From Xenoacremonium recifei (taxonomy: Eukaryota > Ascomycota > Sordariomycetes > Hypocreales > Nectriaceae): a stretch of 64,000 nucleotides of DNA. Position numbers and translations under genes: made by a program. How positions within the stretch are numbered: position 1 is the stretch's first letter; each line of letters opens with the position of its first letter. The notes beneath the pieces are model-generated. The model was not told the DNA's origin, ran no database searches, and was given only the letters and a program-made list of their open reading frames with translations. The stretch covers positions 310,001 through 374,000 of the forward strand of contig WOFQ01000020.1 of assembly GCA_012184525.1 (NCBI GenBank), read 5' to 3'. Of this stretch, positions 12,715 through 23,965 are shown piece after piece.

Positions 12715-13956
12715 TGGGACGGCTCGCAGGCGCCGGGCATCGTTCTGGCAATCGTCAACGTTCAGTGCCGGCCCTCTCCTTCCTTCGCGACGGCTCCCGA
12801 TGTTGTTTTTGCGATGATTTCCAAGCGTTTTCGATGGGCTTGAGGGGGGGCGTGCCTTCAGGCTGGTGCGACTGACTGGCCTCTGGGCTTTCCCGTCCCG
12901 CTGGAAGTCACCCGGGTGTAGTGACTGAGGTGCCCTGCCATCCAATGCAACAGGGCTGCTGGTCTGCTGGAGGCTGAAGGAATCGATGCTTCAGCGCATG
13001 TGGTGGCTAATTTAGTGGCTAATTGCGCTGTAGCTGGACGCTCCCTTAGGGAAGGCCCCCCCTTGCATCAAGCTGTCCTCAGCTGCCCATCAGCCGCACC
13101 TGCCTGCCGTTGCACATTCCTCCGCTGCAGAGCTTAAGTGCGTCATGGAATTCGCCCTGCACGAAAAAAAAATTGTTGATGTTATGATGCAAAGGCGCTT
13201 TCCAAATGACCAACTGCCAGCGACATCCGGTAAGTTTAATTTATTTTCCTTTGATAAGACATTTTGAATGATTTCGCGCACTTTTTCCATCACACGTATT
13301 CATGGCCAAGTCTTTTGAGGCATTGGCGAAAGGTCTTCCTCCCTCCTATCCTCGTGCTAATTTTCTGCACATTTTACGAGAAACAAATTATTGTATGCAA
13401 CCAAGCGTGGTGGCTTATTCCTTCGCCCTCCGCCACTTGCACTTTTATCACTGAATCCAATCCGTTCGCCTTGCAATTAGTAAACACGGCATCCTATGAG
13501 AACGAATCGGAAGAGCTTTGGCCATCTACAGCATCGGGTTGGAGTTCATCATTGTGCGACATCGGAATTCTGTAGGGTAGCTGCTTCATGGTCGTGAAGG
13601 CCACTGAAACAGCCATCTGTTTGTTCACCTATCCCAGCTTCCATTTCAGAAGGTCCCTTCGTTCCGACAAATACAAATGGATGTTTAACATGCTGCTAAG
13701 ACTTTTGCTTTATTGAATATAGCGTTTGGATAGGCACATATGCAGCATGTTGGTAGAATTCCCTGCCTTGGTGAATTGCCCTTCGAGCGAATTATGTGGG
13801 ACGGGTGAACTTAACATCGCCCTCCACAAATGCACTAATGGCGGGAGTAATCGGACGACTTAAAATTTCTTAGCCGGTGCTTCACACATGCAGAGTTGAG
13901 TCGTTCGATACCTACTCTTTTCTTTGAAAACCAACAAGCAATCCGCCATTGCCAAC
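12715..13956. promoter_or_regulatory. Divergent spacer between the SAS4 gene and adenylosuccinate lyase
   Basis: This is a shared promoter region of 1.2 kb. It is GC-rich up to about 13080 and distinctly AT-rich from about 13130 to 13900. The short open frames inside have no recognisable domain and I see no RNA gene. The AT-rich half includes poly-A and poly-T runs. Confidence 0.6.
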
Positions 13957-16542
13957 ATGTCTGACCAGACTCAAGACGCCCAGGCCCAGATCCAGGAGCT
14001 GCAGGAGAAGATCAAGCAGCTCCAGGCCCAAGCCCCTCAGAAGAGCCCCTACGATACGTATCAGACGTCTTTGACAAGCCGATACTGCAGCAATGAGATG
14101 ACCGGCCTCTTCAGCCAGAGGTCCAGGCACTCCACCTGGCGCAAGCTTTGGCTGGGACTTGCTGAGTCTGAGGCGAGCTTGGGAATTGATGTCATTACGC
14201 CCGAGGCCCTGGATGAGATGAGGGCTCACCTCACCGTCAGTGACGATGACTTTGAGGTTGCGCGGGTTGAGGAGAAGATCAGACGCCATGTGAGTCTTCT
14301 TAATCTATATGGAAATCCTTTGGTAATTTATATGTGCTGATAATTTTGACATAGGACGTCATGGCTGTAAGTCTTTACTTCACCTTAACTTCGACTCATC
14401 CTTCATAAGAACTAACATCCAGGACAGCACGTCCACGCTTTTGGCGCTGTTGCGCCTAAAGCAGCGGGTATCATCCATCTCGGTGCTACGTCGTGCTTCG
14501 TGACCGACAATACCGAGCTGATTCTCATGCGGGATGCTCTTGATATTCTCCGAAACAAGTTGGCCAAGGTTATTTCAAACTTGGCAGCCTTTGCCAACCA
14601 GTGGAAGTGTAGGACTTCTCTGAATATTCTCCAGCAAGGAATTTGGAAAAGACCTGACTGACTCATATGACATAGCGGAGCCTACATTGGCCTACACCCA
14701 TTTCCAGAGTGCTCAGTAAGTTTCCCATCTTCACAAGATCGGCTGGCTGGGACTTGTACTTGGGCCGAGGGTAAAGACCACCCCAAAGTGCTAACTTATT
14801 AATAGACCCATCACTGTTGGACGCCGCGGTAAGCCGTCAAGTTTCCCGAGTCATATGTGACCTTCTCTTTTCTAACAACACTAGCCTCTCAATGGGCCCA
14901 GGATCTCATGATGGACTTGGAGGCCCTGGAGGCTGTCCGAAGCGGTCTCAAGTTCCGAGGCGCCCAAGGTGCGTTCAGCGGCTTCTCTCTGGTCAATTTC
15001 AATCATTTAACAATCGATAGGCACCACTGGAACCCAGGCCAGTTTTCTTGAGATGTATGCATCCCCATGCCTGAAAAGCAGACCGGAATCAACTCCAAGC
15101 AGGCAATGAACTTGGACTGACTTCATCCCTAGCTTCCACGGCGATCATGACAAGTGTGACAAGCTCAACGAACTTCTGTGTGAGAAGTTCGGCTTCCCTG
15201 CGTGCTACGTGAGTTGAAACGGGTATACCTCAGTCACTTGAATCTCCTTGCTAACTCTTACTAGGATATTTCGACCCAGACCTAGTGAGTCTTTGCTACT
15301 CAAGTGGCGATCTTAGAGATTTTGGCTAACCTGCTGGGGAAGCACCCGCAAGGTCGACTTGATTGTTGCGAACGCAGTTGCAGGCATTGCGGCCAGCGCC
15401 CACAAGATTTGCTCTGACATTCGATTGCTCGCGAGCAACAAGGAGATCGAAGAGCCGAAGGAGGCGAGCCAAATCGGATCTTCTGGTAAGTCTTGATCTT
15501 TTTGAAATTTCTTTTGAAATTTGACGATTCTCTTGCCAAGATATGAAATAAAGAGTGCTGACAACTCCTAGCTATGCCATACAAGAGAAACCCGGTAAGT
15601 TTCTTATTCATGACCGTCTTTGTCGATTCTACCCCTTTCCCTTGGCACTTCCAACCTTCCATGGACGTACAGCTAATTGATTTCCCAGATGAGAAGCGAG
15701 CGAATTTGCTCACTGTCTCGTGCTCTGATGGCCAAGCCAACAAGCTTTGCCAACACCATGTCCGTGCAGTGGTTTGAGAGGACTCTTGACGACTCCGCCA
15801 TCCGACGTGAGTTGTCCCAGCATTAATAAAGCCGAATTCGTGGGTACATGGCTGACATAAAACAGGAATTGACATCCCGGAGATGTTCCTCTTGGCCGAC
15901 GCCATTCTCATCGGACTCGACAACGTCTCGGACGGCTTTGTTGTCTATCCCAAGCGCATCCGCAGCCGCTTCCTGGAGGAGTTGCCCTTCATGGTTACAG
16001 AAACCGTAAGCTGATTCACATTCTCTCAAACGATCCCTCTCTTGCGACGAAGAACAACGAGGGGTTTTCCAAGTGAATCTCAATGGATGTTTGCTAACGA
16101 TGAACAGATCATCATGAAGCTTGTGGCCAAGGGTGCTTCCAGACAAGAGTGAGTATATGTCTTTGTATTACTGTGGTCTGTACTAACTCGATCAGGGCGC
16201 ACGAGGAAATCCGAGTCCTCTCCGTTCAAGCAGCAAGCACTGTCAAGGACGAGGTTTGTTACAACCACCCTGCCAGACTCTTTTGGCTCACCAGTTGAGC
16301 AACCGCCATGCTAACCATGCTCACAGGGCAAGCCAAATGACCTCATCGAGCGCATCCGCAAGAATGAGTACTTCAAGCCCATCTGGGATGAGCTCGACTC
16401 CATGATGCAGCCAGAGCTGTACGTCGGCCGCAGTGTCCAGATTGTCGACAAGTACTGCGGTGCTGGCGGTGTTGTTGAGAAGGCTCTTGCGCCGTACCAA
16501 CAGTACATCAAGGGGTCTACCACCGCTCAGCTCAGCGTTTAA
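13957..16542 (+). CDS. ADE13: Adenylosuccinate lyase
   Basis: Cytosolic purine enzyme of the fumarase/aspartase superfamily that releases fumarate from SAICAR and from adenylosuccinate. The ATG at 13957 (MSDQTQDAQAQIQELQEKIK) precedes a short coiled N terminus. The chain then reads YQTSLTSRYCSNEM, RRHDVMAHVHAFG, the ligand loop HLGATSCFVTDN, YTHFQSAQPITVG with its active-site His, and the superfamily signature GSSAMPYKRNP with the catalytic Ser loop. The gene is split by about 15 introns of roughly 50-130 nt, very many for such a gene. Coding exon 2 is only 12 nt (14355-14366, DVMA). One acceptor near 15345 is an aag rather than a cag or tag. Translated length is about 480 residues, normal for fungal ADE13. 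It ends GSTTAQLSV at a TAA. Confidence 0.95.
14355..14366 (+). other. 12-nt microexon of adenylosuccinate lyase
   Basis: The sequence tag/GACGTCATGGCT/gtaagt sits between a donor after RRH and an acceptor acag before CACGTC. It encodes DVMA of the invariant RHDVMAHV segment. Skipping it keeps frame but removes four conserved active-site residues. Confidence 0.85.
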
Positions 16543-17054
16543 ATGGGCTGGTTGCGGTTGACGGGGAATTCCATTGGATAAAAAAAAGGGGAGGCTTCGT
16601 GCCCTATTATGCTAAGGAAAAAAAGAGGAAAAAACAAGCAGAGACTGCGTGAATCGAAGCCTGCAATTTAAGTAGCCTAAGAAAAATGATTTGAAGCTAT
16701 TTTACGGTTCAGACCCAAACAGATGCTGTACTTCAGCCTGGATCGCACTTGAGGAGCCAACTGAGCTGTCGTTGATGATGGAGGACAGCAGCATGCTTGT
16801 GACTCGATTGGCAAGATGCAGACGACAAAGAGCACGGGGTAAATGAACTATGCTGGTGTTCCCGTTGTAAGGAGGATGTAACATTGCAATGAAGACGCAA
16901 GGTCGCGTAGTAAGAGAATATGCTCATGATTCATAGTGTATCCAGTGTCGTTATATAGAAATCCACCATGGCGGCAAGGGGTATAAAGCCAAACTCAACG
17001 CAAGAACCTCCCAAGAAACTGTGTCTATACCGTAGTACCTCATCCCCCTTTCAC
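16543..17054. other. Spacer between two convergent 3' ends
   Basis: About 0.5 kb between the adenylosuccinate lyase stop and the stop of the IQ-motif gene. It is A-rich just after 16570 (polyadenylation-like runs). No gene is supported. Confidence 0.6.
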
Positions 17055-18953
17055 TCATTCAGTCTGAACCGTCTCATGATCGTCACCCTTCTGCCCATCA
17101 GGCTCCCTCACAGGCACAACGCCCAGCTTCTGCATGACCTTTGCACTCGTGCGATTCTCCTCCCGCTCCTTCTCCTCCCGCTGCAGAATCGTGCGCTCCT
17201 TCGCCGCACTCTCGCTCTTATCACGCGCCTCCTCCTCCTTCCGGGCCAGCTCCTCGGGCGCTAATATCTTGTCACGGCCGTGGACCAGCTTGTTGACGGC
17301 GTCCTTGCCTTTGCGGCGCGTCTTGACGTATGCTTCGAGGCCGACTAGCACGGCGTATGACTTGGAGATTGAGACGTGGCTTGTGTCGACGCCTGCGTCC
17401 TTCAGACTGCGTACGAAGGCACGGAAGTTGGATGCCGGCGGGCGGTAGTGTCCGCTCAGGGGAGATAGGGATGAGAGACGGCCGTTCTTGACCTTGATGA
17501 GGCCTGCGGCTGAGATTCGGCTGCCTTGGAGGAAGGACGAGTGCTGGAAGGCGCCCGAGTTCTTGATGCCAACGTATAATCTGAAGCTGGTATCCGCGAC
17601 GAAGATCCATGTGTTCTTCTTGACGGACTTGCGCAGCAGCTTGTTGAAGATGGTTGAGGCTGAGAGATGTGAGACTTTCTTGAAGCCTGTGTTGTCGTCG
17701 AATGAGTTGGCATATTTGGCAGCCCGGTCAGCTTCACGCCTTGACTCGAGAGAAGAATCCGAGCTATCGCTGTCCATCGAGTTTCGAGAGGGCTCTGGTT
17801 CGAGGGCAGGGTTGAATGCAGGCGTCGGATCGTCCGAGGGCACGACACCGTGAATACTATCCTTGTATTTTTCCGTCGTGTCGATACGCTCACCGTTCTT
17901 GGCCCAGCACAATCGTCCCTCTGAGTCTACCTGGACGAGGTAATACTGTCGCTCCTCTCGTGAGAGATACCGCACTTGCTCGCGTTCAAGGCGATCGCGT
18001 GGACAGGCGTCCAGCTCAATATGTTTTCCCTCGCCGTGGTCCAGCCAGTAGAAGAAGTTTTCATTGGTGCTGGACCGCTTCCACTCCTCGTGGTACATTC
18101 GCAAGTTACTTCCGTAGCGATGCTTAAGGTCGACCATCTCGAGGAAGTACGAAAGTCCCATCATTCGCGCCTCATGCTTGCGCTCGGCATTGGCCTTTTC
18201 CCTCGCAGCTCTGGCCGCAGCCCTGTCTTCTGGCGATGCGTCCTCATCGGACAAAGATAGCGACGAAGATGAATCCGATAGGAGGTCGTCGTGTCCGGCT
18301 CGTCGCGCAATGGCGCTGACCTTTTTCCAATTGTCCCTAGCCGTCTGTGGCCGCTGGTCTGCAGACAGGTCGCTCCCCAGGCTGACTCGACTTTCCGGAT
18401 CGACCTTGGACTTTGCGCGGGGACGATTGATCTCGCGGAACTGGGCTTCGCGGACAGCGGTTACCCATCGCGTGCCGGCATCCAGCGAGAATCCTTGCAT
18501 CTCTCGCCGCGTGCGATATCCCCGAAAGGTCTTCTGGATGACTTTGGCGGCATGCGCCCGTTCATTCTCGCTGCTATTCCTCGACATACTGCTTCGCTGC
18601 TCCTTCAGCGACTGGCGCTTGAGCTCCTTGGCCTTGCGCCGCTGCTCATCTTCGCGCTCCTGCTGGATGGAGGCGATGCGCTCAAAGCCCTCGGCGGTGG
18701 GCGGGACGAGGGAATCCATGTATTCCTGCGACTTGGGAACAGAGGCGACGGAGGAGGGGGGAGAGGGAGAATGCGAATGCGAATGTGAGGTTGGGTGGGA
18801 AGACGGGCAGCTGGATCTGGACATGATACTAGCTGTGTCTAGCGGTTGTTGACGTGATGGCGGGGTCAGGCTTAGGCTCAGGGTCGCATCTGCAGCGATC
18901 GAGCAGGGTTCTGGTTCTAGAAGCTCAGTTCCAGCTCCAGCCCGCGCCGCCAT
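17055..18953 (-). CDS. IQ calmodulin-binding motif protein (fungal IQM-like)
   Basis: Single-exon gene of 632 residues. One IQ motif, AAKVIQKTFRGYRTRRE at residues 136-152, should bind calmodulin. It is followed by a conserved region with TRWVTAVREAQFREINRP, LSYFLEMVDLKHRYGSNL, FFYWLDHGEGKHIELDACPR and REERQYYLVQV. A second conserved block is WIFVADTSFRLYVGIKNSGAFQHSSFLQG. The whole layout resembles plant IQM proteins and their fungal relatives, whose biochemical role is not settled. A Glu/Lys coiled segment closes the chain. Two starts are possible: MAARAG (18953) or MSRSSC at residue 44; the Ser/His-rich N terminus is low complexity and does not decide. Probably cytoplasmic, with no signal peptide or membrane segment. 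Confidence 0.8.
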   Translation of the reverse strand: MAARAGAGTELLEPEPCSIAADATLSLSLTPPSRQQPLDTASIMSRSSCPSSHPTSHSHSHSPSPPSSVASVPKSQEYMDSLVPPTAEGFERIASIQQEREDEQRRKAKELKRQSLKEQRSSMSRNSSENERAHAAKVIQKTFRGYRTRREMQGFSLDAGTRWVTAVREAQFREINRPRAKSKVDPESRVSLGSDLSADQRPQTARDNWKKVSAIARRAGHDDLLSDSSSSLSLSDEDASPEDRAAARAAREKANAERKHEARMMGLSYFLEMVDLKHRYGSNLRMYHEEWKRSSTNENFFYWLDHGEGKHIELDACPRDRLEREQVRYLSREERQYYLVQVDSEGRLCWAKNGERIDTTEKYKDSIHGVVPSDDPTPAFNPALEPEPSRNSMDSDSSDSSLESRREADRAAKYANSFDDNTGFKKVSHLSASTIFNKLLRKSVKKNTWIFVADTSFRLYVGIKNSGAFQHSSFLQGSRISAAGLIKVKNGRLSSLSPLSGHYRPPASNFRAFVRSLKDAGVDTSHVSISKSYAVLVGLEAYVKTRRKGKDAVNKLVHGRDKILAPEELARKEEEARDKSESAAKERTILQREEKEREENRTSAKVMQKLGVVPVREPDGQKGDDHETVQTE

Positions 18954-19838
18954 TGAATGGTCTGGTCGATAGTTCGTTGGGGCGGCTGTTGGAGGGGAAA
19001 AGGTGAGGATGGTGGGTAAGAGTAAGAGTCAAAGTAAAAAGAAGTAGAAGGCACGGCTTATGTCAGGAAAGTCAATGACAGGATGGCGGGAGTAGAGTTT
19101 GCAATCAGCCTTTGCCAGTCTGCTTTCGTCCCGAGAGACAGACAGCTGGATGGTTTATATTCCTGCTCGAGTCTTATGGACGCGATGGGATGCGAATGAC
19201 GTTTTTAGGAACCGCTGTCGTCTAGTCAGGGTCCATCAGCTTGCAGCGCCAACCTGGAAACCGGCACCAGCACAGCTTGGCACAGCCTGCTGGGATTTGC
19301 AGGCCGATTTGCTTCCTAGTCGCCAATCGTCGCAAAGGCTGTGGCGCAGGCCCGTTGCAAGCGCTGAAGCTCTCACTGGAGGGTTGACGGGGGACGCGCG
19401 GTGAGGCGGAGCAGCTCAGATCTGGCGAGCGAGCCAGTCAGCGTCGAGTCCGGGCTCGAGTCCGAGGAGACTGGAGACCGAGTACGGTAAAATTATAGAG
19501 ACTGACGAACAATAGATGCTAGAAGCAGAGATGCGAGGAGCAACAGTTCGCAAAACAAAAGGTACTGCCTCTGAGGCGTAGTATTCAGGGACGGGCGGAG
19601 TTGTCCAAGGCATTATCATTAGGTGATAGGGAGGTAGGTAGGTTAAGTATCGCTCGCTGCCGCGCTGATCGAGGCAGACTCCGTAAACTCATGTCCATCT
19701 TTTTTCTTTGTACACATGAAACATTGCCCGTGTTTCATTCAACCACGGGAGAGGTATAAGGAACTGCTATATCCAGGGAGAAAGAAAGAAAGAAAGCAAG
19801 GGAAGTATGGAACAGGATGAATGAAGAACGCGCAGACG
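18954..19838. promoter_or_regulatory. IQ-gene promoter and 3' flank of the PX gene
   Basis: No gene is supported in this 0.9-kb stretch. It contains the 5' region of the minus-strand IQ gene. Near 19779-19797 there is a short GAAA tandem run, and near 19625-19645 a GTAG-rich repeat. Confidence 0.55.
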
Positions 19839-20627
19839 TTACGCAAATAGAAACTCCTTGAGCACCGGCGAACCAGAAAACTCCGGGTTCAGTAGTATAC
19901 AGCTGGGAGTGCGTGTTAGTACAAGAGTCACAGAACTTCCACGAGGGGGAGGGAGAACCTACTTAAGAAAGTATTGCAGGCCGGCGCGCCGCTTCTCCAG
20001 GAATCGGGGCCGGAACTTGGAGATGACGCTCTTCGGCGGCAGACTCGGGACCGCCGCCTCGAAGCCGGGGAACGTGAGCACCAGCTTGCTGCGGAAGTCG
20101 TCAAACTCGGAGTAGCGCTTGCGGATGTTCATGAAGGCGCCATTCAGCGTCTCGACCCGGATATTCCACACCACAAACGCCCCGATGTTGGTGGCGCTGC
20201 CGTTGACGACGGTAAAGTCGGACACGACCACGCTCTTGGCCCAGCACGCGCTGTTGCGGTCGTGGTGGTGCTCGCTGGCCTCGTTGTCGCGCAGCGTGAT
20301 GGCGCCCTCGGGCAGCACCGAGTCGGCCGACATGTTCGAGATGGAGCGCTGGTGGCCGCCGCCGGAGGACGTCCAGTAGGGCGGCGTGGTGATGGAGCTC
20401 GGCGAGACGGTGGACGAGACGGTGTCGTGGAAGACGTCTTCCTCCTCCTCCTCAGCGTCGTCCTGCCGTTGCCTTTGTGGCGCATTATCGTGGCTGGATC
20501 GGGGCGTCTGGAACACGTCGGCGGGCTCGGTGGTTAGGGTCAAGGGTGGTGTCTCAATCGATGATGAGGACGAGGCAGAGACAGCGCCATTCGCATTGGC
20601 GCGCTCGAGGTCTCCCGCAGGCGCCAT
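19839..20627 (-). CDS. YPT35: PX-domain endosomal protein, YPT35-like
   Basis: Two exons (20627-19963 and 19902-19839) with a 60-nt intron give 242 residues. Joining at AA/C restores the PX domain C terminus as YFLNCILLNPEFSGSPVLKE, a strong check on the splice. Residues 1-125 are Ser/Thr/Glu-rich and disordered. The PX domain fills the rest, with the phosphoinositide-contacting RKRYSEFDDFRSKL and a PPKSVISKFRPRFLEKRR helix-loop. In yeast Ypt35 binds PI3P on endosomes and recruits Vps13 to contact sites. The same size and a PX domain at the very C terminus support the name, but other small PX proteins cannot be excluded. Confidence 0.82.
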
Positions 20628-23238
20628 TCATTCATTCAGCCGAGCCGGGTGGGGGTCGCAGCAGGCGCATAGGATAATGATATTATGTCGGACTCTCAAG
20701 GTCGGGCGGAGGGTGGCGCAGAGAGACAGAAGGGTTGCGGTTGGTGGTGGTGGTGGTGGTGATAGTCTTGGAGATGGAGGAGGTTTAGTGCACAACTGAG
20801 GTGCGCTTTTCCGGCGGGCATGATGCAACGCCATCCTTCCCCACCATTCCAGCCAGGCCTTGACGATAGCTAGGGATTTCCGGAGTGCAGAATATCTGGG
20901 CGCAAACGAGGACGAAGTGGAAGCTCTATCGATGGGATTAAACAAGAACGGCAGCCTCCAGTCGAGGTTTAATGCACATGTCTAGCTTGTGCATATTAAT
21001 CTCCTCCATGTCTTGTGCAGCGATCTTGGTCTCGTCCTTAGCGTCCGCGCGGGAGGGACAGCCAACAATTTATTTTGGGAGTGCAGGGATCAACGAGTTG
21101 TGCCACTGTAAGTGCATTTCCCTTCTGTCAGTCAGCGTCGATCAGCCACCGGTGAACTGAAAACTCCAATGATAAAGCTGATTCTAAAGAGACGGGTTCT
21201 TTCTTACTAGTATATACATTGGTGCATATATGACTCGCCATATTCATTTACTGATTACTTCACCCCTCTCCCCTCTCTATCAAGATCTAAAAAGCCAAGG
21301 TGGGCCACGGTATCGACTTCCAGAGTTGGTGGTTAGGACGAGCGAAAGTGCTGTGTAAATCCAAGAACTCATGGGGTCTAAATGCTTGCATGGAATATGT
21401 CAGAGCTAGACGTTCGACGAGATCTGCATATATCTGATTTGTCTGATAGAAACACAAGACCTGGTCGTTCGTTCTCTGAACCAGCAGAAGTCCCAGAGCG
21501 TCCTGGATCCATAGCGTGCATCCTACGCACCGCGACCTATTGCAACACTAGAAATACACGACTTACAATCTCGAGAGGATCCTCCTCTCCCGGTCCTAAA
21601 GATACGAGCTCCAGACCTCTCCATGAAATCCATAGTCTTACCTCCCCGATTAATAAGCTTTGAGCGGTCGTTCTCCCTCATCCCTGCCGAGACTCTGCAT
21701 CTTTCAGATCCAGCATCCGAGTCCCGTCACCACATCGTCAGTCGTGCAGCAGCGCCTTCCACCCGATTACGACTTGATCCGCTTACACGGTGATAAGTTG
21801 CCGTCGTGCAGCAGCCGCGATGCAAGGAATACGAGTTGCAACCAGCGCGGTCGCTCGGGATCTTGGTCAAGACGCCCCCGGCTTTCCTTGTTTGGCGCAA
21901 GCGGCCCCCCGGAAAGTCATGAGGGTGGTCTCGTACTCTGCAAGACCGCCGCAGGAAGCAAGCAGGAGAATCCACCAGCTGCGGAGATGGCTTCCTCTCT
22001 CCATGTCTGGCTCTTCCTGTCCCATGGGTTGCTTCGGGAGAGGGGTATAATATGCATCAAAGCGATGGACGGATGGGCCATGGCGATGGGACTTTGGCGG
22101 TGGTGAGATGGGCTCGACGGAAGAGACCAGCATAGGCATCGCGGGCACTCCTTTCGACTGGATGGCACTTGACAGGGCCTGTGATCAGTGCAGCCATTGC
22201 AACCACACCTGCACCGCTCACCCGACGAGATGCATCGCCGGCCGGAGTGCGATTGGCCATTGCCAGAGGGACGTGGCATGGAGACTAAGACACTTGCTGT
22301 TTTGCTGTCATGGGCGGGCTGCGAGAAGAGGAGATTAGGCCGCTGGTGCTCCGTCGCCAGGCGGAAGTACCGCTGACCTGAGACCGAGACTGAGACATCT
22401 GAGAGGAACATCACAAGCTTGTCAACAGAACAGGGCTGGCTGAGAGTCCCAAGCCCCCCAAGCCCCTCGAAAACCCCAGGCTCTCGGAACTGGAGCGGTG
22501 TTAGCTGCGCATCCTCGTGAAATTCAGGGTTCTCCCGATGCAAGCCAGCAGCTAGAACTGGCGCCGAGGCGCTGCCGGACCCTGGATTAGCACTCAGCCC
22601 TGAGCTGGACCAATGCTGTCCTCTCGAAAAAGCTCAAGACAACAACTGATGACGGGGGCATTCCTGGGCCAGTGGCGGACGGGATGGGGAATTACCACCT
22701 CGCCCAGGCCCAGACTAGGCCGGATTCTGGCGGCCCTCAGCGCCATCCGGAGCTCATCCTTGGATCGCGAGCCGGGGAGTCTCAGCCTAGACTCTGGGGG
22801 GCGCTGGAGCTCATTTTCGGGATATTGGCATATTGCCCTGAGGTGACAGTGACACCCCCCCTCGAAAAACCGTCCGACCTCCTCCTTCTTTCCCTCCAGC
22901 CAGCTGCGTTGAGAAGTCACGATCGTTGCGCTGTGTGTTTGTATTTCTTCGTCTCTCGCTCGCCTCTGCTGGTCTCGCTCGTTTTTCGACCAGACAACTT
23001 ACACATCACCCATAGCTTGTGAGTCCCCCCCCCCGAATGCCACCCCCGGAAAGCCTCATTTCCCAGGGCCCCTACCCGAGGATGCAACGCTCAGCCGAGC
23101 TGTGATCTCGCTTGCTTGCAGGAGATGCTGACCTGTTGGTGTTTCTGCAGTTGACCGATATTCTTGCTTCATTGTCTTCTTCGTCCATTTCTTGCTAGCC
23201 CAACGAATTAATCAACACATACATACCACACATACACG
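20628..23238. promoter_or_regulatory. 2.6-kb gene-free stretch upstream of the GPI-protein gene
   Basis: The largest spacer of the window. I see open frames up to 208 codons (21917-22543 minus and 21660-22106 plus) but none with a domain, codon pattern or splice logic I trust. There is a GGT run at 20740-20761. The last 350 nt look like a pyrimidine-rich 5' leader of the 23239 gene. The size suggests a complex promoter or an unrecognised noncoding transcript. Confidence 0.5.
23019..23150 (+). other. Probable 5'-leader intron of the GPI-protein gene
   Basis: A donor-like gtgagt at 23019 follows a pyrimidine-rich leader. Two possible acceptors, gcttgcttgcag ending at 23121 and tttctgcag ending at 23150, precede a second C/T-rich leader and the ATG at 23239. 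Inferred from signals only. Confidence 0.45.
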
Positions 23239-23965
23239 ATGCCTTCCTTCCGCTCGACTGTTTTGGCCGTTGCTGCCACCTTGATCGCCGTCACCTCTGC
23301 CGATTACGTGATTGACCCTAAGTCGGTGCCTCTCAGCACGAGACGTGAGCAGCTATCCGCAACCTGATGCATCGTGCTCTGAGGCTGACATGTTTGCAGA
23401 GAATTGGTGTGACTCGGAGAAGCAGACGTGCCCGATCATCTGCCAGCAGGTCAGCGAAGGATCTGCCAAGGTCAATGATTGCGATCCTGTAAGTTCTGCC
23501 CCATGATTCTCTACTCGACTCGGCATCTGACATCCCTCACAGGATACACTGACCTACGGCTGCATCTGCGCCGACGGCAAGCAGCCCAACGTGTCAGAGT
23601 ACACACTGACCCTCCCCTACTTTGTCTGCCAGGAATGGGGCACCCAATGCGTCGACGCCTGCGACAACAACCAATGCGCATCGGATTGTCGACAGAACCA
23701 CCCTTGCGGTGCCACGGATCCCAAGAAGTACAATACTACCTCGACGGCTTCAGGAACTGCTACCGCTGGTCCCACGGGTAGTGCCAGTGCCACCACGACC
23801 GGGGCAGACACCATCTATACGAGCGTTGGCAGTGGCAGTGGGAGCAGTGATGACTCCTCGTCATCCAGCGGCAAGAAGAGCGGTTCTGCTGTGCTGGAGG
23901 CGGGCAGGACATGGAGCCTTGCCGTCGTGGTGGGCAGCATGTTTGTCGGATTCGCCATGATCTAG
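23239..23965 (+). CDS. Small Cys-rich GPI-anchored surface protein (DUF7707-like)
   Basis: Three exons (23239-23344, 23400-23488, 23543-23965) give 205 residues. Seen: a signal peptide (MPSFRSTVLAVAATLIAVTS), then a domain with about ten cysteines in a spacing typical of DUF7707 (QNWCDSEKQTCPIICQQ, LTYGCICADGKQPN, YFVCQEWGTQCVDACDNN, CASDCRQNHPCG). A Ser/Thr/Gly-rich stalk follows that should be O-glycosylated, and then a small-residue site before a hydrophobic tail (WSLAVVVGSMFVGFAMI) that fits GPI anchoring. Function is unknown; proteins of this type sit in the fungal cell wall or membrane. A long upstream region suggests regulated expression. Confidence 0.85.

Noticed and set aside
21660..22543. 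Overlapping opposite-strand frames of 148 and 208 codons in the large spacer
   Set aside because: No domain, signal peptide or consistent codon pattern; left as gene-free.
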